A model generated the notes under the pieces. The model saw only the letters and a program-made list of their open reading frames with translations, was not told the DNA's origin and ran no database searches. Made by a program: the position numbers and the translations under genes. From Planomonospora parontospora (lineage in GTDB: Bacteria; Actinomycetota; Actinomycetes; Streptosporangiales; Streptosporangiaceae), in NCBI GenBank assembly GCA_014647935.1, contig BMQD01000007.1, positions 186,001 through 250,000 of the forward strand: DNA of 64,000 bases, written 5' to 3'. Numbering within the stretch: position 1 is the stretch's first letter; each line of letters begins with the position of its first letter. This document shows, in pieces, positions 44,881 to 54,084 of this stretch.

Positions 44881-45579
44881 GTGACGACGCTGTTGCTGGC
44901 AAGACACGGCCTTACCCCTCTCACCGGCCCGGTGCTGGCCGGGTGGACCCCGGAGGTGCATCTCAGCGACGCCGGCCGGGCCCAGGCGGAGGCCCTGGCC
45001 CTGCGGCTGGCCCCCCTGGAACTGGACGCCATCGTCTCCAGCCCGCTGGAGCGCTGCCGGGAGACCGCGCAGGCGATCGCCGACGGCCGCGGCGCGCAGG
45101 TGCTGACCGACGAGCGGTTCGGCGAGTGCCGCTACGGCGACTGGACCGGCCGGCCGCTCGCCGAGCTCGCCAAGGACCCGCTCTGGCCCGTGGTGCAGAC
45201 CCATCCGAGCGCGGTGACCTTCCCCGGGGGGGAGTCCCTCCCCTCGGTCCAGTACCGCGCGGTGGCCGCGGTCAGGGAGTGGAACGCCCGCCTGGGACCC
45301 CGGGCCGTCTACCTCGTCTGCAGCCACGGCGACGTGATCAAGTCCATCGTGGCCGACGCCATGGGCCTGCACCTGGACCAGTTCCAGCGGATAGCGGCCG
45401 ACCCCGCCTCCCTCACAGTGATCCGCTACACCCCCATGCGTCCCTTCGTCCTCAGGCTCAACGACGTGGGCGGAGATGTGACCGGATTGCGACCCCGGGA
45501 GGGTTCGGAGGAAGAAGACGGGGGAGAAAATCCCACCGGGAGCGATGCCGCAGTCGGCGGCGGATCCGGGACCACGTAA
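44881..45579 (+). CDS. Histidine phosphatase family protein (MSMEG_4193-like)
   Basis: This 232-residue protein has the RHG phosphatase motif (LLARHGLTPL, 6-15), SSPLERCRETA and the second histidine in CSHGDVIKSI. The last about 40 residues are disordered. It is the first of a block (phosphatase, DUF3090, SCO1664, mshC) conserved in many actinobacteria. GGAG precedes the GTG start. Confidence 0.9.
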   Translation: MTTLLLARHGLTPLTGPVLAGWTPEVHLSDAGRAQAEALALRLAPLELDAIVSSPLERCRETAQAIADGRGAQVLTDERFGECRYGDWTGRPLAELAKDPLWPVVQTHPSAVTFPGGESLPSVQYRAVAAVREWNARLGPRAVYLVCSHGDVIKSIVADAMGLHLDQFQRIAADPASLTVIRYTPMRPFVLRLNDVGGDVTGLRPREGSEEEDGGENPTGSDAAVGGGSGTT

Positions 45580-45588
45580 GGTCGGGCT

Positions 45589-46164
45589 ATGCCGGTGTTC
45601 GACTACGACCCACCTGAGAGGTTCGTGGCTGGTGCGGTGGGACAGCCGGGTTCGCGGGCCTTCTTCCTGCAGGCCCGGGGCGAGGGGCGGCTGACCACCG
45701 TCGGGTTGGAGAAGTTCCAGGTGGCCGCGCTCGCGGACCGCCTCGAGGAGCTGCTCGACGAGGTGCTGCGCCGCAGCGGCGGCACCGCCCACGTGCCGGC
45801 CGTCGCCCCCGAGGCCCTGACCGACAACGACCCCCTCGACATGCCGATCAGCGAGGACTTCCGGGTCGGCACGATGGCCCTCGCCTGGGACCCCGAGGCC
45901 TCCCAGGTGGTGATCGAGGCACAGGAGGTCGTCGCGGAGGACGAGGAGTTCGAACCGTCCCTCCTCGACGAGCCCGCCGTGCTCCGGGTCCGGATCAGCC
46001 CCGCCGCGGCCAGGGCCTTCACCCGGCGCGCGATGGCCCTCGTCGCCGCGGGCCGCCCGCCCTGCCCGCTGTGCGCCCAGCCGCTCGACGCGGAAGGGCA
46101 CGTGTGCGTACGGCTCAACGGTTACCGAGGCAGTGCGACTGCATCCGGTGGAGGAGGCGAATGA
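45589..46164 (+). CDS. DUF3090 protein
   Basis: This 191-residue protein matches DUF3090 (FDYDPPERFVAGAVGQPGSRAFFLQARGEGRLTTVGLEKFQVAALADRLEELLDE) and has a zinc-knuckle-like CPLCAQPLDAEGHVC near the C-terminus. Function is unknown, but the gene is linked to mshC across actinobacteria. TAAGGT lies 6 bases before the ATG. It overlaps the next gene by 4 bp. Confidence 0.92.
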   Translation: MPVFDYDPPERFVAGAVGQPGSRAFFLQARGEGRLTTVGLEKFQVAALADRLEELLDEVLRRSGGTAHVPAVAPEALTDNDPLDMPISEDFRVGTMALAWDPEASQVVIEAQEVVAEDEEFEPSLLDEPAVLRVRISPAAARAFTRRAMALVAAGRPPCPLCAQPLDAEGHVCVRLNGYRGSATASGGGGE

Positions 46165-46922
46165 GTGCCGAAAGCGAGCCCACGCTGAGTGCGCCGCCCG
46201 CGACCGGGCTGGACGACGGGGCCGCTCTGCGACTGCTCCGCGAAGGTCACCTCGAGGTCGCCGGCCGGCTGGTCGAGGCGACGAACATGACGCTCTACTG
46301 CTCGGTCCGGCTGGGCGGTCTCGCCGCCGCCTGCGTCTACAAGCCGGTGCGCGGTGAACGGCCGCTCTGGGACTTCCCGGACGGGACCCTGGCCGCGCGC
46401 GAGGTCGCCGCGTTCGAGCTCTCGGCCGCGACCGGCTGGCGCATCGTCCCCCCGACGGTCTACCGGGACGGGCCCTTCGGCCCCGGCATGTGCCAGCTGT
46501 GGGTCGACACCGACCCCGAGGCCGACCTGATGGCGCTGATCCGCAGCCGTCAGCCCGCCCTGCGGCGGATGGCCGTGTTCGACGCCGTCGTCAACAACGC
46601 CGACCGCAAGGGCGGGCACCTGCTCCCGCTCGCCGACGGGCACGTCCACGGAGTGGACCACGGGGTCTGCTTCTCCACCGAGGACAAGCTCCGCACCGTG
46701 CTCTGGCAGTGGCGCGGCAAACCTCTGCCCCGGGAGGCGATGAACGTCCTGGCCCGTCTGGAGCGGGAGCTGGAACGGGGCCGCCTGGGCCGCCGCCTCC
46801 GGGAGCTCCTCACCCTCGCCGAGGTGGAGGCCACCTGGGCGCGGGTCCGCAAGCTCCTGGACACCGGCCTGCACCCCCGCCCCTCACAGGACTGGCCCGC
46901 CATTCCCTGGCCCCCGATCTGA
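46161..46922 (+). CDS. SCO1664-family kinase-like protein
   Basis: This 253-residue protein has CVYKPVRGERPLWDFPDGTLAAREVAAFELS and VFDAVVNNADRKGGHLLPLADGHVHGVDHGVCF. The latter resembles the catalytic and metal loops of PI3/4-kinase or HipA-type folds. Activity has not been shown for the family as far as I know. It overlaps DUF3090 (ATGA) with GGAGGAGG upstream, so the two proteins probably act together. Confidence 0.9.
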   Translation: MSAESEPTLSAPPATGLDDGAALRLLREGHLEVAGRLVEATNMTLYCSVRLGGLAAACVYKPVRGERPLWDFPDGTLAAREVAAFELSAATGWRIVPPTVYRDGPFGPGMCQLWVDTDPEADLMALIRSRQPALRRMAVFDAVVNNADRKGGHLLPLADGHVHGVDHGVCFSTEDKLRTVLWQWRGKPLPREAMNVLARLERELERGRLGRRLRELLTLAEVEATWARVRKLLDTGLHPRPSQDWPAIPWPPI

Positions 46923-47069
46923 GGCCCCCGATCTGAAGCTCTGACCCGGATCCCGGCCTGAGACCCCCGGCGCGCCCCGCCGGTCCTCCGGCCTGCGGTC
47001 CGGCGTGCCCGGCCGCCGGCCCTCGGCCCGCCCCGTCGGCTCCGCCGGATCTGCCGTAGTCTGCCGGAC

Positions 47070-47786
47070 ATGTGCACGGCTGTCGTCAGCGTCGCCCCCG
47101 GCGCCGAGATCCCCCTGATCCTGATCGGTGTCCGGGACGAGTTCACCGGCCGCCCCTGGGCCGCCCCGGCGGAGCACTGGCCGGGCCTGGTCGGCGGCAG
47201 GGACCTGCTCGCCGGCGGGACGTGGCTGGCCGTAGACCCCGGAGCCGGCCGGGCCTGCGCGCTGCTCAACGGCCACGGTGTGCCCGCACCGGAGCCGATC
47301 CGCCGCTCCCGCGGCGAGCTGCCGCTGCTGGTCGCGGCCGGAGACGGCCCCGCGGACCTGGAGCTGGCCGGCTACGACCCCTTCCACCTCGTGCTGGCCG
47401 ATGCCGCGGGCGCCCGCCTGTGGAGCTGGGACGGCGCCGCCCTGGACGGTACGGAGCTCCCGGCGGGGACCCACATGATCGTCAACAGCGGATGGGAGCG
47501 TGGCGCGGACAACGAGCGCGTCGCGTTCTTCCGCCCCCTGTTCGCCGGGGCCCGGCGGCCCGCCGCGCTGGACGGCCCCTGGGACGAGTGGGCGTTCCTG
47601 GCCACCGGGGCGGGCCTGCCGGCAGACGATCCCCGCGCGCTGATCATCCGGCACGAACTCCCCGACGGCCGGGTCTTCGCCTCGCTCTCGGTCACCCTGC
47701 TCGCCTTCTCCGCCGACGGGATCCGCTACGACTTCACCGGTGACCCCGGTGACCCCCGGGCGTTCCACCGGGTCCTGCCGGAATGA
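47070..47786 (+). CDS. NRDE/TANGO2-family protein
   Basis: This 238-residue protein begins MCTAVVSV and has VRDEFTGRPWAAPAEHWPGLVGGRDLLAGGTWLAV and a later HMIVNSGWE, matching the NRDE/TANGO2 family. Cys2 may be an N-terminal nucleophile as in Ntn-type hydrolases; that is inference. TAGTCT lies 7 bases before the ATG. It sits within the mshC block. Confidence 0.87.
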   Translation: MCTAVVSVAPGAEIPLILIGVRDEFTGRPWAAPAEHWPGLVGGRDLLAGGTWLAVDPGAGRACALLNGHGVPAPEPIRRSRGELPLLVAAGDGPADLELAGYDPFHLVLADAAGARLWSWDGAALDGTELPAGTHMIVNSGWERGADNERVAFFRPLFAGARRPAALDGPWDEWAFLATGAGLPADDPRALIIRHELPDGRVFASLSVTLLAFSADGIRYDFTGDPGDPRAFHRVLPE

Positions 47787-47827
47787 GCCGGCCGGTCCCG
47801 GTGGTTGTGATGGACGCCCCGAATCCA

Positions 47828-47850
47828 CCGCCCCGGGGTGATCGGGGCGG
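47828..47850. terminator. Hairpin between the NRDE gene and mshC
   Basis: CCGCCCCG (47828-47835), a 7-base loop and CGGGGCGG (47843-47850) form an 8-bp stem between the stop at 47786 and the mshC promoter. Confidence 0.6.
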
Positions 47851-47875
47851 TCCGTCCCCTGGATAGGCTCACTAC

Positions 47876-49099
47876 ATGAGATCGTGGTCTGCGCCGAAGG
47901 TTCCTCGGCTCCCTGGTGCTGGTGCTCCGCTGCGGCTGTTCGACACCGCCGCCGGAGAGGTCGTCCCCACGCAGCCGGGGCCCGTCGCGCGGATGTACGT
48001 CTGCGGCATCACGCCCTACGACGCCACCCATCTGGGCCATGCCAACACCTACCTCGCCTTCGACCTGGTCAACCGGGCCTGGCGGGACGCCGGCCACGAA
48101 GTCCACTACACCCAGAACGCCACCGACGTCGACGACCCGCTCCTGGAGCGCGCCGAGCAGACCGGCCAGGACTGGCAGGAGCTCGCCGAGCGCGAGATCG
48201 AGCTGTTCCGCACCGACATGGAGGCGCTGCGCATCCTCCCGCCCCGGGAGTACGTCGGCGTCACCGAGTCGATCGACCAGGTCGCCGAGCTCATCGTGAA
48301 CCTGCGCGACAAGGGCGCCACCTACGAGCTCGACGGCGACGTCTACTTCGACGTCGCCGCGGCGCCCAAGTTCGGCGCGGTCTCCGGCTACCCCGAGGAG
48401 CTGATGCTCACCCTGTTCGGCGAGCGCGGCGGCGACCCCGGGCGGGACGGCAAGAAGCATCCGCTCGACTGGCTGCTGTGGCGCGCCGAGCGTCCGGGGG
48501 AGCCGTCCTGGCCCTCCCCGTTCGGCCGGGGGCGGCCCGGCTGGCACATCGAGTGCACCGCGATCGCGCTGGCCAACCTCGGCACCGGATTCGACGTCGC
48601 GGGCGGCGGCTCCGACCTGATCTTCCCGCACCACGAGTGCGGCGCCCACGAGGGCCACGTCGCGGCGGGGGAGTGGCCCTTCGCCAGGGCCTACGTCCAT
48701 GCGGGCATGGTCGCCCTCGACGGCGAGAAGATGTCCAAGTCCCGGGGCAACCTCGTCTTCGTCTCCCGGCTCCGCCAGGAGATCGACCCCATGGCCGTCA
48801 GGCTGGCCCTGCTGGCGCACCACTACCGGGACGACTGGGAGTGGACCGCCGACCAGTCGGCCTCCGCCGAGGTACGGCTGGCACGCTGGCGCTCGGCCGC
48901 GGGCCTGGAGGCCGGGCCCCGGGCGGACGCGGTGCTCGCGGACGTCCGCGCCCGGATCTCCGACGACCTGGACGCCCCCGGGGCGCTGGCCGTCATCGAC
49001 GGCTGGGCGGAGCGGGCGCTCTCGGAGGGCGGCACCGACCCGCAGGCGCCCGCGCTCGTCAGGGACGCGGTGGACGCGCTGCTCGGGGTCCGGCTCTAG
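47876..49099 (+). CDS. mshC: Mycothiol synthesis cysteine ligase MshC
   Basis: This 407-residue class I synthetase-like enzyme joins cysteine to GlcN-inositol in mycothiol synthesis. It has zinc-ligand Cys43 ([12 protein letters not shown]), HLGH (52-55), WHIECTAIA, the zinc region [11 protein letters not shown] and KMSKS (285-289). The N-terminal [10 protein letters not shown] distinguishes MshC from CysS. TAGGCT lies 6 bases before the ATG, indicating leaderless transcription. Confidence 0.95.
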   Translation: MRSWSAPKVPRLPGAGAPLRLFDTAAGEVVPTQPGPVARMYVCGITPYDATHLGHANTYLAFDLVNRAWRDAGHEVHYTQNATDVDDPLLERAEQTGQDWQELAEREIELFRTDMEALRILPPREYVGVTESIDQVAELIVNLRDKGATYELDGDVYFDVAAAPKFGAVSGYPEELMLTLFGERGGDPGRDGKKHPLDWLLWRAERPGEPSWPSPFGRGRPGWHIECTAIALANLGTGFDVAGGGSDLIFPHHECGAHEGHVAAGEWPFARAYVHAGMVALDGEKMSKSRGNLVFVSRLRQEIDPMAVRLALLAHHYRDDWEWTADQSASAEVRLARWRSAAGLEAGPRADAVLADVRARISDDLDAPGALAVIDGWAERALSEGGTDPQAPALVRDAVDALLGVRL

Positions 49100-49202
49100 C
49101 CCGCGCCGGAGGCCGGCCGGGGGCGCCCGTCGCAGTCGGGCCGCCCCCGGGCCTCCGCGCGTGTCGGAGGTCCGGAGCGCGGGCGGAAGCCTGGGAAAGC
49201 GC

Positions 49203-49236
49203 TGAGCCCCGTACCGCTGGTGCGGTACGGGGCTCA
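49203..49236. terminator. Terminator between mshC and cspA
   Basis: TGAGCCCCGTACCGC (49203-49217), loop TGGT and its exact complement (49222-49236) give a 15-bp stem between convergent genes. Confidence 0.85.
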
Positions 49237-49256
49237 GGTGAAGCTGCTAACCGACG

Positions 49257-49460
49257 TCAGATGGGCTGAACCTGCTCAGCCTGGGGGCCCTTCTGGCCCT
49301 GGGTCGTGACGAAGCTGACCCGCTGGTTCTCCTCCAGGCTGCGGTAGCCGCTGGAGTTGATAGCCGAGTAGTGCACGAAAACATCGGCGCTACCGTCGTC
49401 CGGAGCGATGAATCCGAAACCCTTTTCGGCGTTGAACCACTTAACGGTGCCTTCAGACAA
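49257..49460 (-). CDS. Cold-shock protein (CspA family), TTG start
   Basis: This 67-residue protein carries both RNP motifs (KGFGFI and VFVHYSAI) of a cold-shock domain and ends AEQVQPI. The only start that gives the family N-terminus [17 protein letters not shown] is a TTG at 49460, with GAGGAG 8 bases upstream. These proteins bind single-stranded RNA or DNA and act as RNA chaperones. A 318-bp leader region lies upstream. Confidence 0.95.
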   Translation of the reverse strand: MSEGTVKWFNAEKGFGFIAPDDGSADVFVHYSAINSSGYRSLEENQRVSFVTTQGQKGPQAEQVQPI

Positions 49461-49778
49461 AACTACTTCTCCTCATTGGGAGCCTCACCGAAACGCCAGG
49501 TCGGCGCACCGGGGCTGCACTGCGGACCCTACCATGCATCCGCGGAGACCATCCGGAGAAAGCTGGAACGCCCGCTGTCGACGGACTTCTCAAACACTTG
49601 CGGTGACAAGCTACCTGAAAACTGCGACGGCAACTTCTTCAAGTTACCGGATGCCGGGGCGCCTGGCAAACATCCGCAGGCGCACCCCTTTCCGCGCCGT
49701 CCGCCGTATCGAGGGCCGTGCGCAGCGAAGAGGGGGTGAACGGTATACGGACTTTGCCTGATGATTGGGATGAAACAC
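49461..49778 (-). promoter_or_regulatory. Leader/promoter region of the cold-shock gene
   Basis: This 318-bp stretch is noticeably less GC-rich than its surroundings and holds no supported gene. Long structured 5' leaders are common for cold-shock genes, so it probably contains the promoter and a regulatory untranslated region. No defined fold was identified. Confidence 0.5.
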
Positions 49779-50258
49779 TCAAAATGGGACATTTTTCAGG
49801 AAGCGTTCACGATCCTCCGCAGGTAGCCGGTCCGCGAAGAGCAAGCCGTCGAGGTGGTCGGTCTCGTGCTGGAGCACCCGGGCGAGCATGCCGAGGGCGC
49901 GGACGGTGACGGGCTTGCCGAACATGTCGCGGCCCCGCGCGGTCACCATGTAGGAGCGCTCCAGCGGCCACCACAGGCCGGGTGCGGACAGGCAGGCCTC
50001 GTCGGCCGTGACCTTCCGCTCGGACAGCTCCAGCCGCGGGTTGACGAGGTGACCGGAGCGGCCGTCGAGCTCGTAGACGAGGACCCGGAGCGGGACGCCG
50101 ATCTGGGGGGCGGCCAGGCCCGCGCGGCCCGCGCCGGCCCGCAGGGTCAGCTGGAGGGTCTTGACGAGCCTGCGCAGCTCGCGGTCGAACGTGGTCACCG
50201 GATCGGTCACGGTCCGTAGCACAGGGTCGCTGAACATGCGGATCGGCTGGACGGTCAC
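49779..50258 (-). CDS. def: Peptide deformylase
   Basis: This 159-residue metalloenzyme removes the N-formyl group from new proteins. Motif 1 is GLAAPQIG, motif 2 is EACLS (usually EGCLS) and motif 3 is QHETDHLDG. The motif 2 glycine is replaced by alanine. GTG at 50258 has GGGGAG 5 bases upstream; the frame extends to 50318 but without a better start. It is divergent from the nitrate transporter gene. Confidence 0.9.
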   Translation of the reverse strand: MTVQPIRMFSDPVLRTVTDPVTTFDRELRRLVKTLQLTLRAGAGRAGLAAPQIGVPLRVLVYELDGRSGHLVNPRLELSERKVTADEACLSAPGLWWPLERSYMVTARGRDMFGKPVTVRALGMLARVLQHETDHLDGLLFADRLPAEDRERFLKNVPF

Positions 50259-50344
50259 GCGTACTCCCCGAGGCGACGGGCTGATGTGCCTACGATTCCC
50301 GGCATCGCCGATTTCCAATCCAACCAGGGAATCCGGTCATGTTT

Positions 50345-50381
50345 CCGCAATGTTGCGGACGTGCGACGTGTGCATTGCACA
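50345..50381. promoter_or_regulatory. Two palindromes in the def/narK intergenic region
   Basis: CCGCAA-TG-TTGCGG (50345-50358) and TGTGCA-T-TGCACA (50369-50381) are perfect inverted repeats. They lie upstream of the nitrate transporter, near the candidate -10 TAGATT (50450-50455), and could bind a nitrogen or redox regulator. Confidence 0.5.
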
Positions 50382-50498
50382 TTTCAGCGGTTAGCCACAC
50401 GTAACCGGTGCACCATCACACAACGTGAATGTGCGTAACGCCTCACTCCTAGATTTTCCGGGACCGGATCCCCGAAGAACCGAGCAGGAGGAGGAACG

Positions 50499-51821
50499 AT
50501 GGCGAAGCGCTGGATCACCGAATGGCGGCCCGACGACCCCGGTTTCTGGGAGCAGAGCGGAAAGAGGGTCGCCCGGCGGAACCTGCTCTTCTCCGTCTTC
50601 GCCGAGCACCTCGGCTTCACCGTCTGGACGGTGTGGAGCATCGTGGCGGTCAAGCTCGGCTCCTACGAGTTCTCCACCGACCAGCTCTTCTGGATCGTCT
50701 CCCTGCCGAACCTGGTCGGCTCGGCGCTGCGCATCCCCTACACCTTCGGCCCGGCGAAGTTCGGGGGCCGGAACTTCACGGTGGTGAGCGCGCTGCTCCT
50801 GCTCGTCCCGGCGGCGCTGCTGGCCGTCGCGGTCAGCGACCCCGCCACGCCGTACTGGGTGTTCCTGGCCATCGCGGCCACCGCGGGTCTGGGCGGCGGG
50901 AACTTCGCCTCCAGCATGGCCAACATCACCTACTTCTACCCGCAGGCCAAGCAGGGCTCGGCGCTCGGCCTCAACGCCGCGGGCGGCAACATCGGCGTCA
51001 GCTCCGTGCAGCTGTTCATGCCGCTGGTCATCGGCGCGTTCGGGCTGGCCGCCGCCGGGTTGTTCTGGATCCCGTTCATCCTGGCCGCCGCGGCCGGCGC
51101 CTACTTCTTCATGGACAACCTGACCGCGGCCAAGGCCGACCCGAAGGCACAGCTGAAGATCGCCGGACGGGCCCAGACCTGGATCATGGCGCTCCTCTAC
51201 ATCGGCACCTTCGGCTCCTTCATCGGCTACTCCACCGCCTTCCCCCTCCTCATCAACAGCCAGTTCCCCGAGCAGGCCTCCCTGGTCACGCTGGCCTTCC
51301 TCGGCCCGCTGGTGGGCTCGCTGATCCGCCCCGCGGGCGGCTGGCTCGCCGACCGGATCGGCGGCTCGCGGGTGACGCTCGTCAACTTCGGCGCGATGGC
51401 CGGCGCGGTGGCACTGGTCTGGCAGGGGCTCGTCCAGCAGAGCTTCGCCCTGTTCTTCTGCTCCTACATGCTGCTGATCGCCACCACCGGCGTCGGCAAC
51501 GGGTCCACCTACCGGATGATCCCGGCGATCTTCCGGGCCAAGGCCACGGCCGGGATCCCCGCCGGCACGCCCGCCCACGAGGCGGCGCTGGCCGTCGGCA
51601 AGCGCGACGCCTCGGCCGCGGTCGGGCTCATCTCCGCGATCGGCGCGTTCGGCGGGTTCTTCATCAACCGCGGTTTCGGCAGCTCCATCGCCGCCACCGG
51701 GGGAGCGGGCGCCGCGCTGGCCTCCTTCGCCGGCTTCTACGTGCTGTGCGCGTTCATCACCTGGGCCTGCTACCTGCGGACCGTCGGCCGGGTGCCGAGC
51801 CTGGCGGCCGCCCGCGTCTGA
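50499..51821 (+). CDS. narK: Nitrate/nitrite transporter NarK (MFS)
   Basis: This 440-residue major facilitator protein has about twelve transmembrane segments. The nitrate-signature regions are visible: GLGGGNFASSMANITYFYPQAKQGSALGLNAAGGNIGVSSVQ and, in the second half, FGAMAGAVALVWQGLV and TTGVGNGSTYRMIPAIF. It brings nitrate in or nitrite out across the cytoplasmic membrane. GGAGGAGG precedes the ATG. It heads the assimilation locus. Confidence 0.93.
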   Translation: MAKRWITEWRPDDPGFWEQSGKRVARRNLLFSVFAEHLGFTVWTVWSIVAVKLGSYEFSTDQLFWIVSLPNLVGSALRIPYTFGPAKFGGRNFTVVSALLLLVPAALLAVAVSDPATPYWVFLAIAATAGLGGGNFASSMANITYFYPQAKQGSALGLNAAGGNIGVSSVQLFMPLVIGAFGLAAAGLFWIPFILAAAAGAYFFMDNLTAAKADPKAQLKIAGRAQTWIMALLYIGTFGSFIGYSTAFPLLINSQFPEQASLVTLAFLGPLVGSLIRPAGGWLADRIGGSRVTLVNFGAMAGAVALVWQGLVQQSFALFFCSYMLLIATTGVGNGSTYRMIPAIFRAKATAGIPAGTPAHEAALAVGKRDASAAVGLISAIGAFGGFFINRGFGSSIAATGGAGAALASFAGFYVLCAFITWACYLRTVGRVPSLAAARV

Positions 51822-51939
51822 CCGCGCCCGTCCACCCCCGGCTCGTTCATCCCGGCCCGGCCGGTCTCACGTCCGGGTGAGGGCGAACGTGAACACGGTT
51901 AGAGGCTTGTAGCACAGCGGTAACAGGAGGGACCCAGCG

Positions 51940-54084
51940 GTGAAACCGCTCGAAAGCACCATCGGACGCATGCCGCTCTCACTTCCTGTCGCAGCGCCTG
52001 TGAAGGCGCCGGTGGCGACGCACTGCCCCTACTGCGCCCTGCAGTGCGGCATGAACGTCGCCGCAGGCGCCGACGCCGGGACCGGCACGGTGGCGATCAC
52101 CCCGCGGCAGGACATCCCGGCCAACGCCGGGGGACTCTGCCAGAAGGGCTGGACCGCCGGGGAGCTCCTCACCGGCGGTGCGCGGCTCACCACCCCGCTC
52201 CTGCACGGCGAGCCGGTCGGATGGGACGAGGCGCTCGACTTCGTCGCCGACCGGATCCGCGCGCTGCAGGCAGAGCACGGCCCCGATGGCGTGGCCGTGT
52301 TCGGCGGGGGCGGCCTCACCAACGAGAAGGCCTACCTGCTGGGCAAGTTCGCCCGGGTGGCGCTGCGGACCAGCCAGATCGACTACAACGGCCGGTTCTG
52401 CATGTCCTCGGCCGCCGCCGCGTCGAACCGGGCCTTCGGCATGGACCGCGGGCTGCCCTTCCCGATCACCGACCTGGCCGCGGCCGACGCGGTGCTGCTG
52501 GCGGGCGGCAACATGGCCGAGACCATGCCGCCGTTCGTCCGTCACCTGACCGCGATGCGGGACCGGGGCGGCCGCCTGATCGTCATCGACCCCCGCCTCA
52601 CCGCGACCGCCCGCCTGGCCGACCTGCACCTGCAGCCCACCCCCGGCACGGACCTGGCGCTCGCGCTCGGCCTGCTCCACCTCGTGGTCGCCGAGGGCCG
52701 CGTGGACGAGGACTACGTGGCCGCGCGGACGAACGGCTTCGCGGCGGTGGCCACCTCCGTGGCGGCCTGGTGGCCGGAGCGGGTGGAGCGGATCACCGGG
52801 GTCCCCGTCGCGCAGATGCGCCTGGCCGTGGAGATCCTCGCGGACGCGTCCCGCGCCGCGATCCTCACCGGGCGCGGCGCCGAGCAGCACGCCAAGGGCA
52901 CCGACACCGTGACCGCCTTCATCAACCTGGCCCTGGCCCTGGGGCTGCCCGGCCGGCCCGGCTCCGGCTACGGCTGCGTGACCGGCCAGGGCAACGGGCA
53001 GGGCGGCCGCGAGCACGGCCAGAAGGCCGACCAGCTCCCCGGCTACCGGAAGATCGACGACCCCGCCGCCCGCGCGCACGTCGCCCGCGTCTGGGGCATC
53101 GACCCGGACGAGATCCCCGGCCCCGGCCGCTCGGCCTACGAGCTGCTCGACGCCCTCGGCACGGCCGGCGGCCCCCGCGCGCTGCTGCTGTTCGGCTCCA
53201 ACCCGGTGGTCTCCGCGCCCCGCTCAGGGCACGTCACCGAGCGGTTGAAGGGCCTGGACCTGCTGGTGGTCTCCGACCTCGTCATGTCGGAGACCGCCGC
53301 CCTGGCCGACGTGGTGCTCCCCACCACCCAGTGGGCCGAGGAGGAGGGCACGATGACCAACCTGGAGGGACGGGTCCTGCTCCGCCGCAGGGCGGTCGCC
53401 GCGCCCGAGGGGGTCCGCAGCGACCTGGAGGTCCTGCGGGGCCTGGCCGTACGGCTGGCCGGGCCGGACGCGGACGGATCGCGGGGCGCCGCCGGGTTCC
53501 CCACCGACCCCCGCGAGGTCTTCGAGGAGCTGCGCCGGGCGAGCGCCGGCGGGACCGCCGACTACGCGGGCATCACCTACGAGCGGATCGCCGCCGAGAC
53601 CGGTGTCTTCTGGCCCTGCCCCGCCGAGGACCACCCCGGCACGCCGCGGCCCTTCCTGGACGGCTTCGCCACCCCCGACGGCCGTGCTCGGTTCGTCCCG
53701 GTCGAGCACCGCCCGCCGGGGGAGGACGTCGACGCCGACTACCCGCTGTACCTGACGACCGGCCGGGTGCTGGCCCACTACCAGAGCGGCGCCCAGACCC
53801 GCAGGATCGCGGCCCTCAACGCGGTCGTCTCCGAGACGTTCGTGGAGATCCACCCCGACCTGGCCGAGCGCCTGGAGGTGTCACCGGGCCAGCGACTCCG
53901 GGTGGTCAGCCGCCGGGGCGAGACCGAGGGCGCGGCCAGGGTCAACCCGGCGATCCGCGCCGACACCGTGTTCATGCCGTTCCACTGGATCGGAGCCAAC
54001 GTGCTGACCAATCCCGAACTCGACCCGGTGTCGAGGATGCCGGAGTTCAAAGTGTGCGCAGTGAGAGTGGAGCGTGTCGGATGA
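51940..54084 (+). CDS. nasC: Assimilatory nitrate reductase catalytic subunit
   Basis: This 714-residue molybdopterin oxidoreductase reduces nitrate to nitrite in the cytoplasm. The N-terminal [4Fe-4S] site is C29-x2-C32-x3-C36...C67 (HCPYCALQCGM, GGLCQKGW). The Mo-site region NGRFCMSSAAAASNRAFG and the C-terminal cofactor domain (LTTGRVLAHYQSGAQTRR) are present. GTG at 51940 has GGAGGG about 9 bases upstream. It overlaps the next gene by 4 bp (ATGA). Confidence 0.93.
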   Translation: MKPLESTIGRMPLSLPVAAPVKAPVATHCPYCALQCGMNVAAGADAGTGTVAITPRQDIPANAGGLCQKGWTAGELLTGGARLTTPLLHGEPVGWDEALDFVADRIRALQAEHGPDGVAVFGGGGLTNEKAYLLGKFARVALRTSQIDYNGRFCMSSAAAASNRAFGMDRGLPFPITDLAAADAVLLAGGNMAETMPPFVRHLTAMRDRGGRLIVIDPRLTATARLADLHLQPTPGTDLALALGLLHLVVAEGRVDEDYVAARTNGFAAVATSVAAWWPERVERITGVPVAQMRLAVEILADASRAAILTGRGAEQHAKGTDTVTAFINLALALGLPGRPGSGYGCVTGQGNGQGGREHGQKADQLPGYRKIDDPAARAHVARVWGIDPDEIPGPGRSAYELLDALGTAGGPRALLLFGSNPVVSAPRSGHVTERLKGLDLLVVSDLVMSETAALADVVLPTTQWAEEEGTMTNLEGRVLLRRRAVAAPEGVRSDLEVLRGLAVRLAGPDADGSRGAAGFPTDPREVFEELRRASAGGTADYAGITYERIAAETGVFWPCPAEDHPGTPRPFLDGFATPDGRARFVPVEHRPPGEDVDADYPLYLTTGRVLAHYQSGAQTRRIAALNAVVSETFVEIHPDLAERLEVSPGQRLRVVSRRGETEGAARVNPAIRADTVFMPFHWIGANVLTNPELDPVSRMPEFKVCAVRVERVG

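Noticed and set aside
42824-44884. Plus-strand 686-codon open frame over the secreted protein and aldo/keto reductase genes
   Set aside because: It has no domain or ribosome binding site, and the minus-strand genes show clear signal-peptide and catalytic motifs.
50259-50498. GlnR binding sites before narK
   Set aside because: GTAAC occurs twice (50401 and 50435), but without the GAAAC partners at 11-bp spacing required by the consensus.
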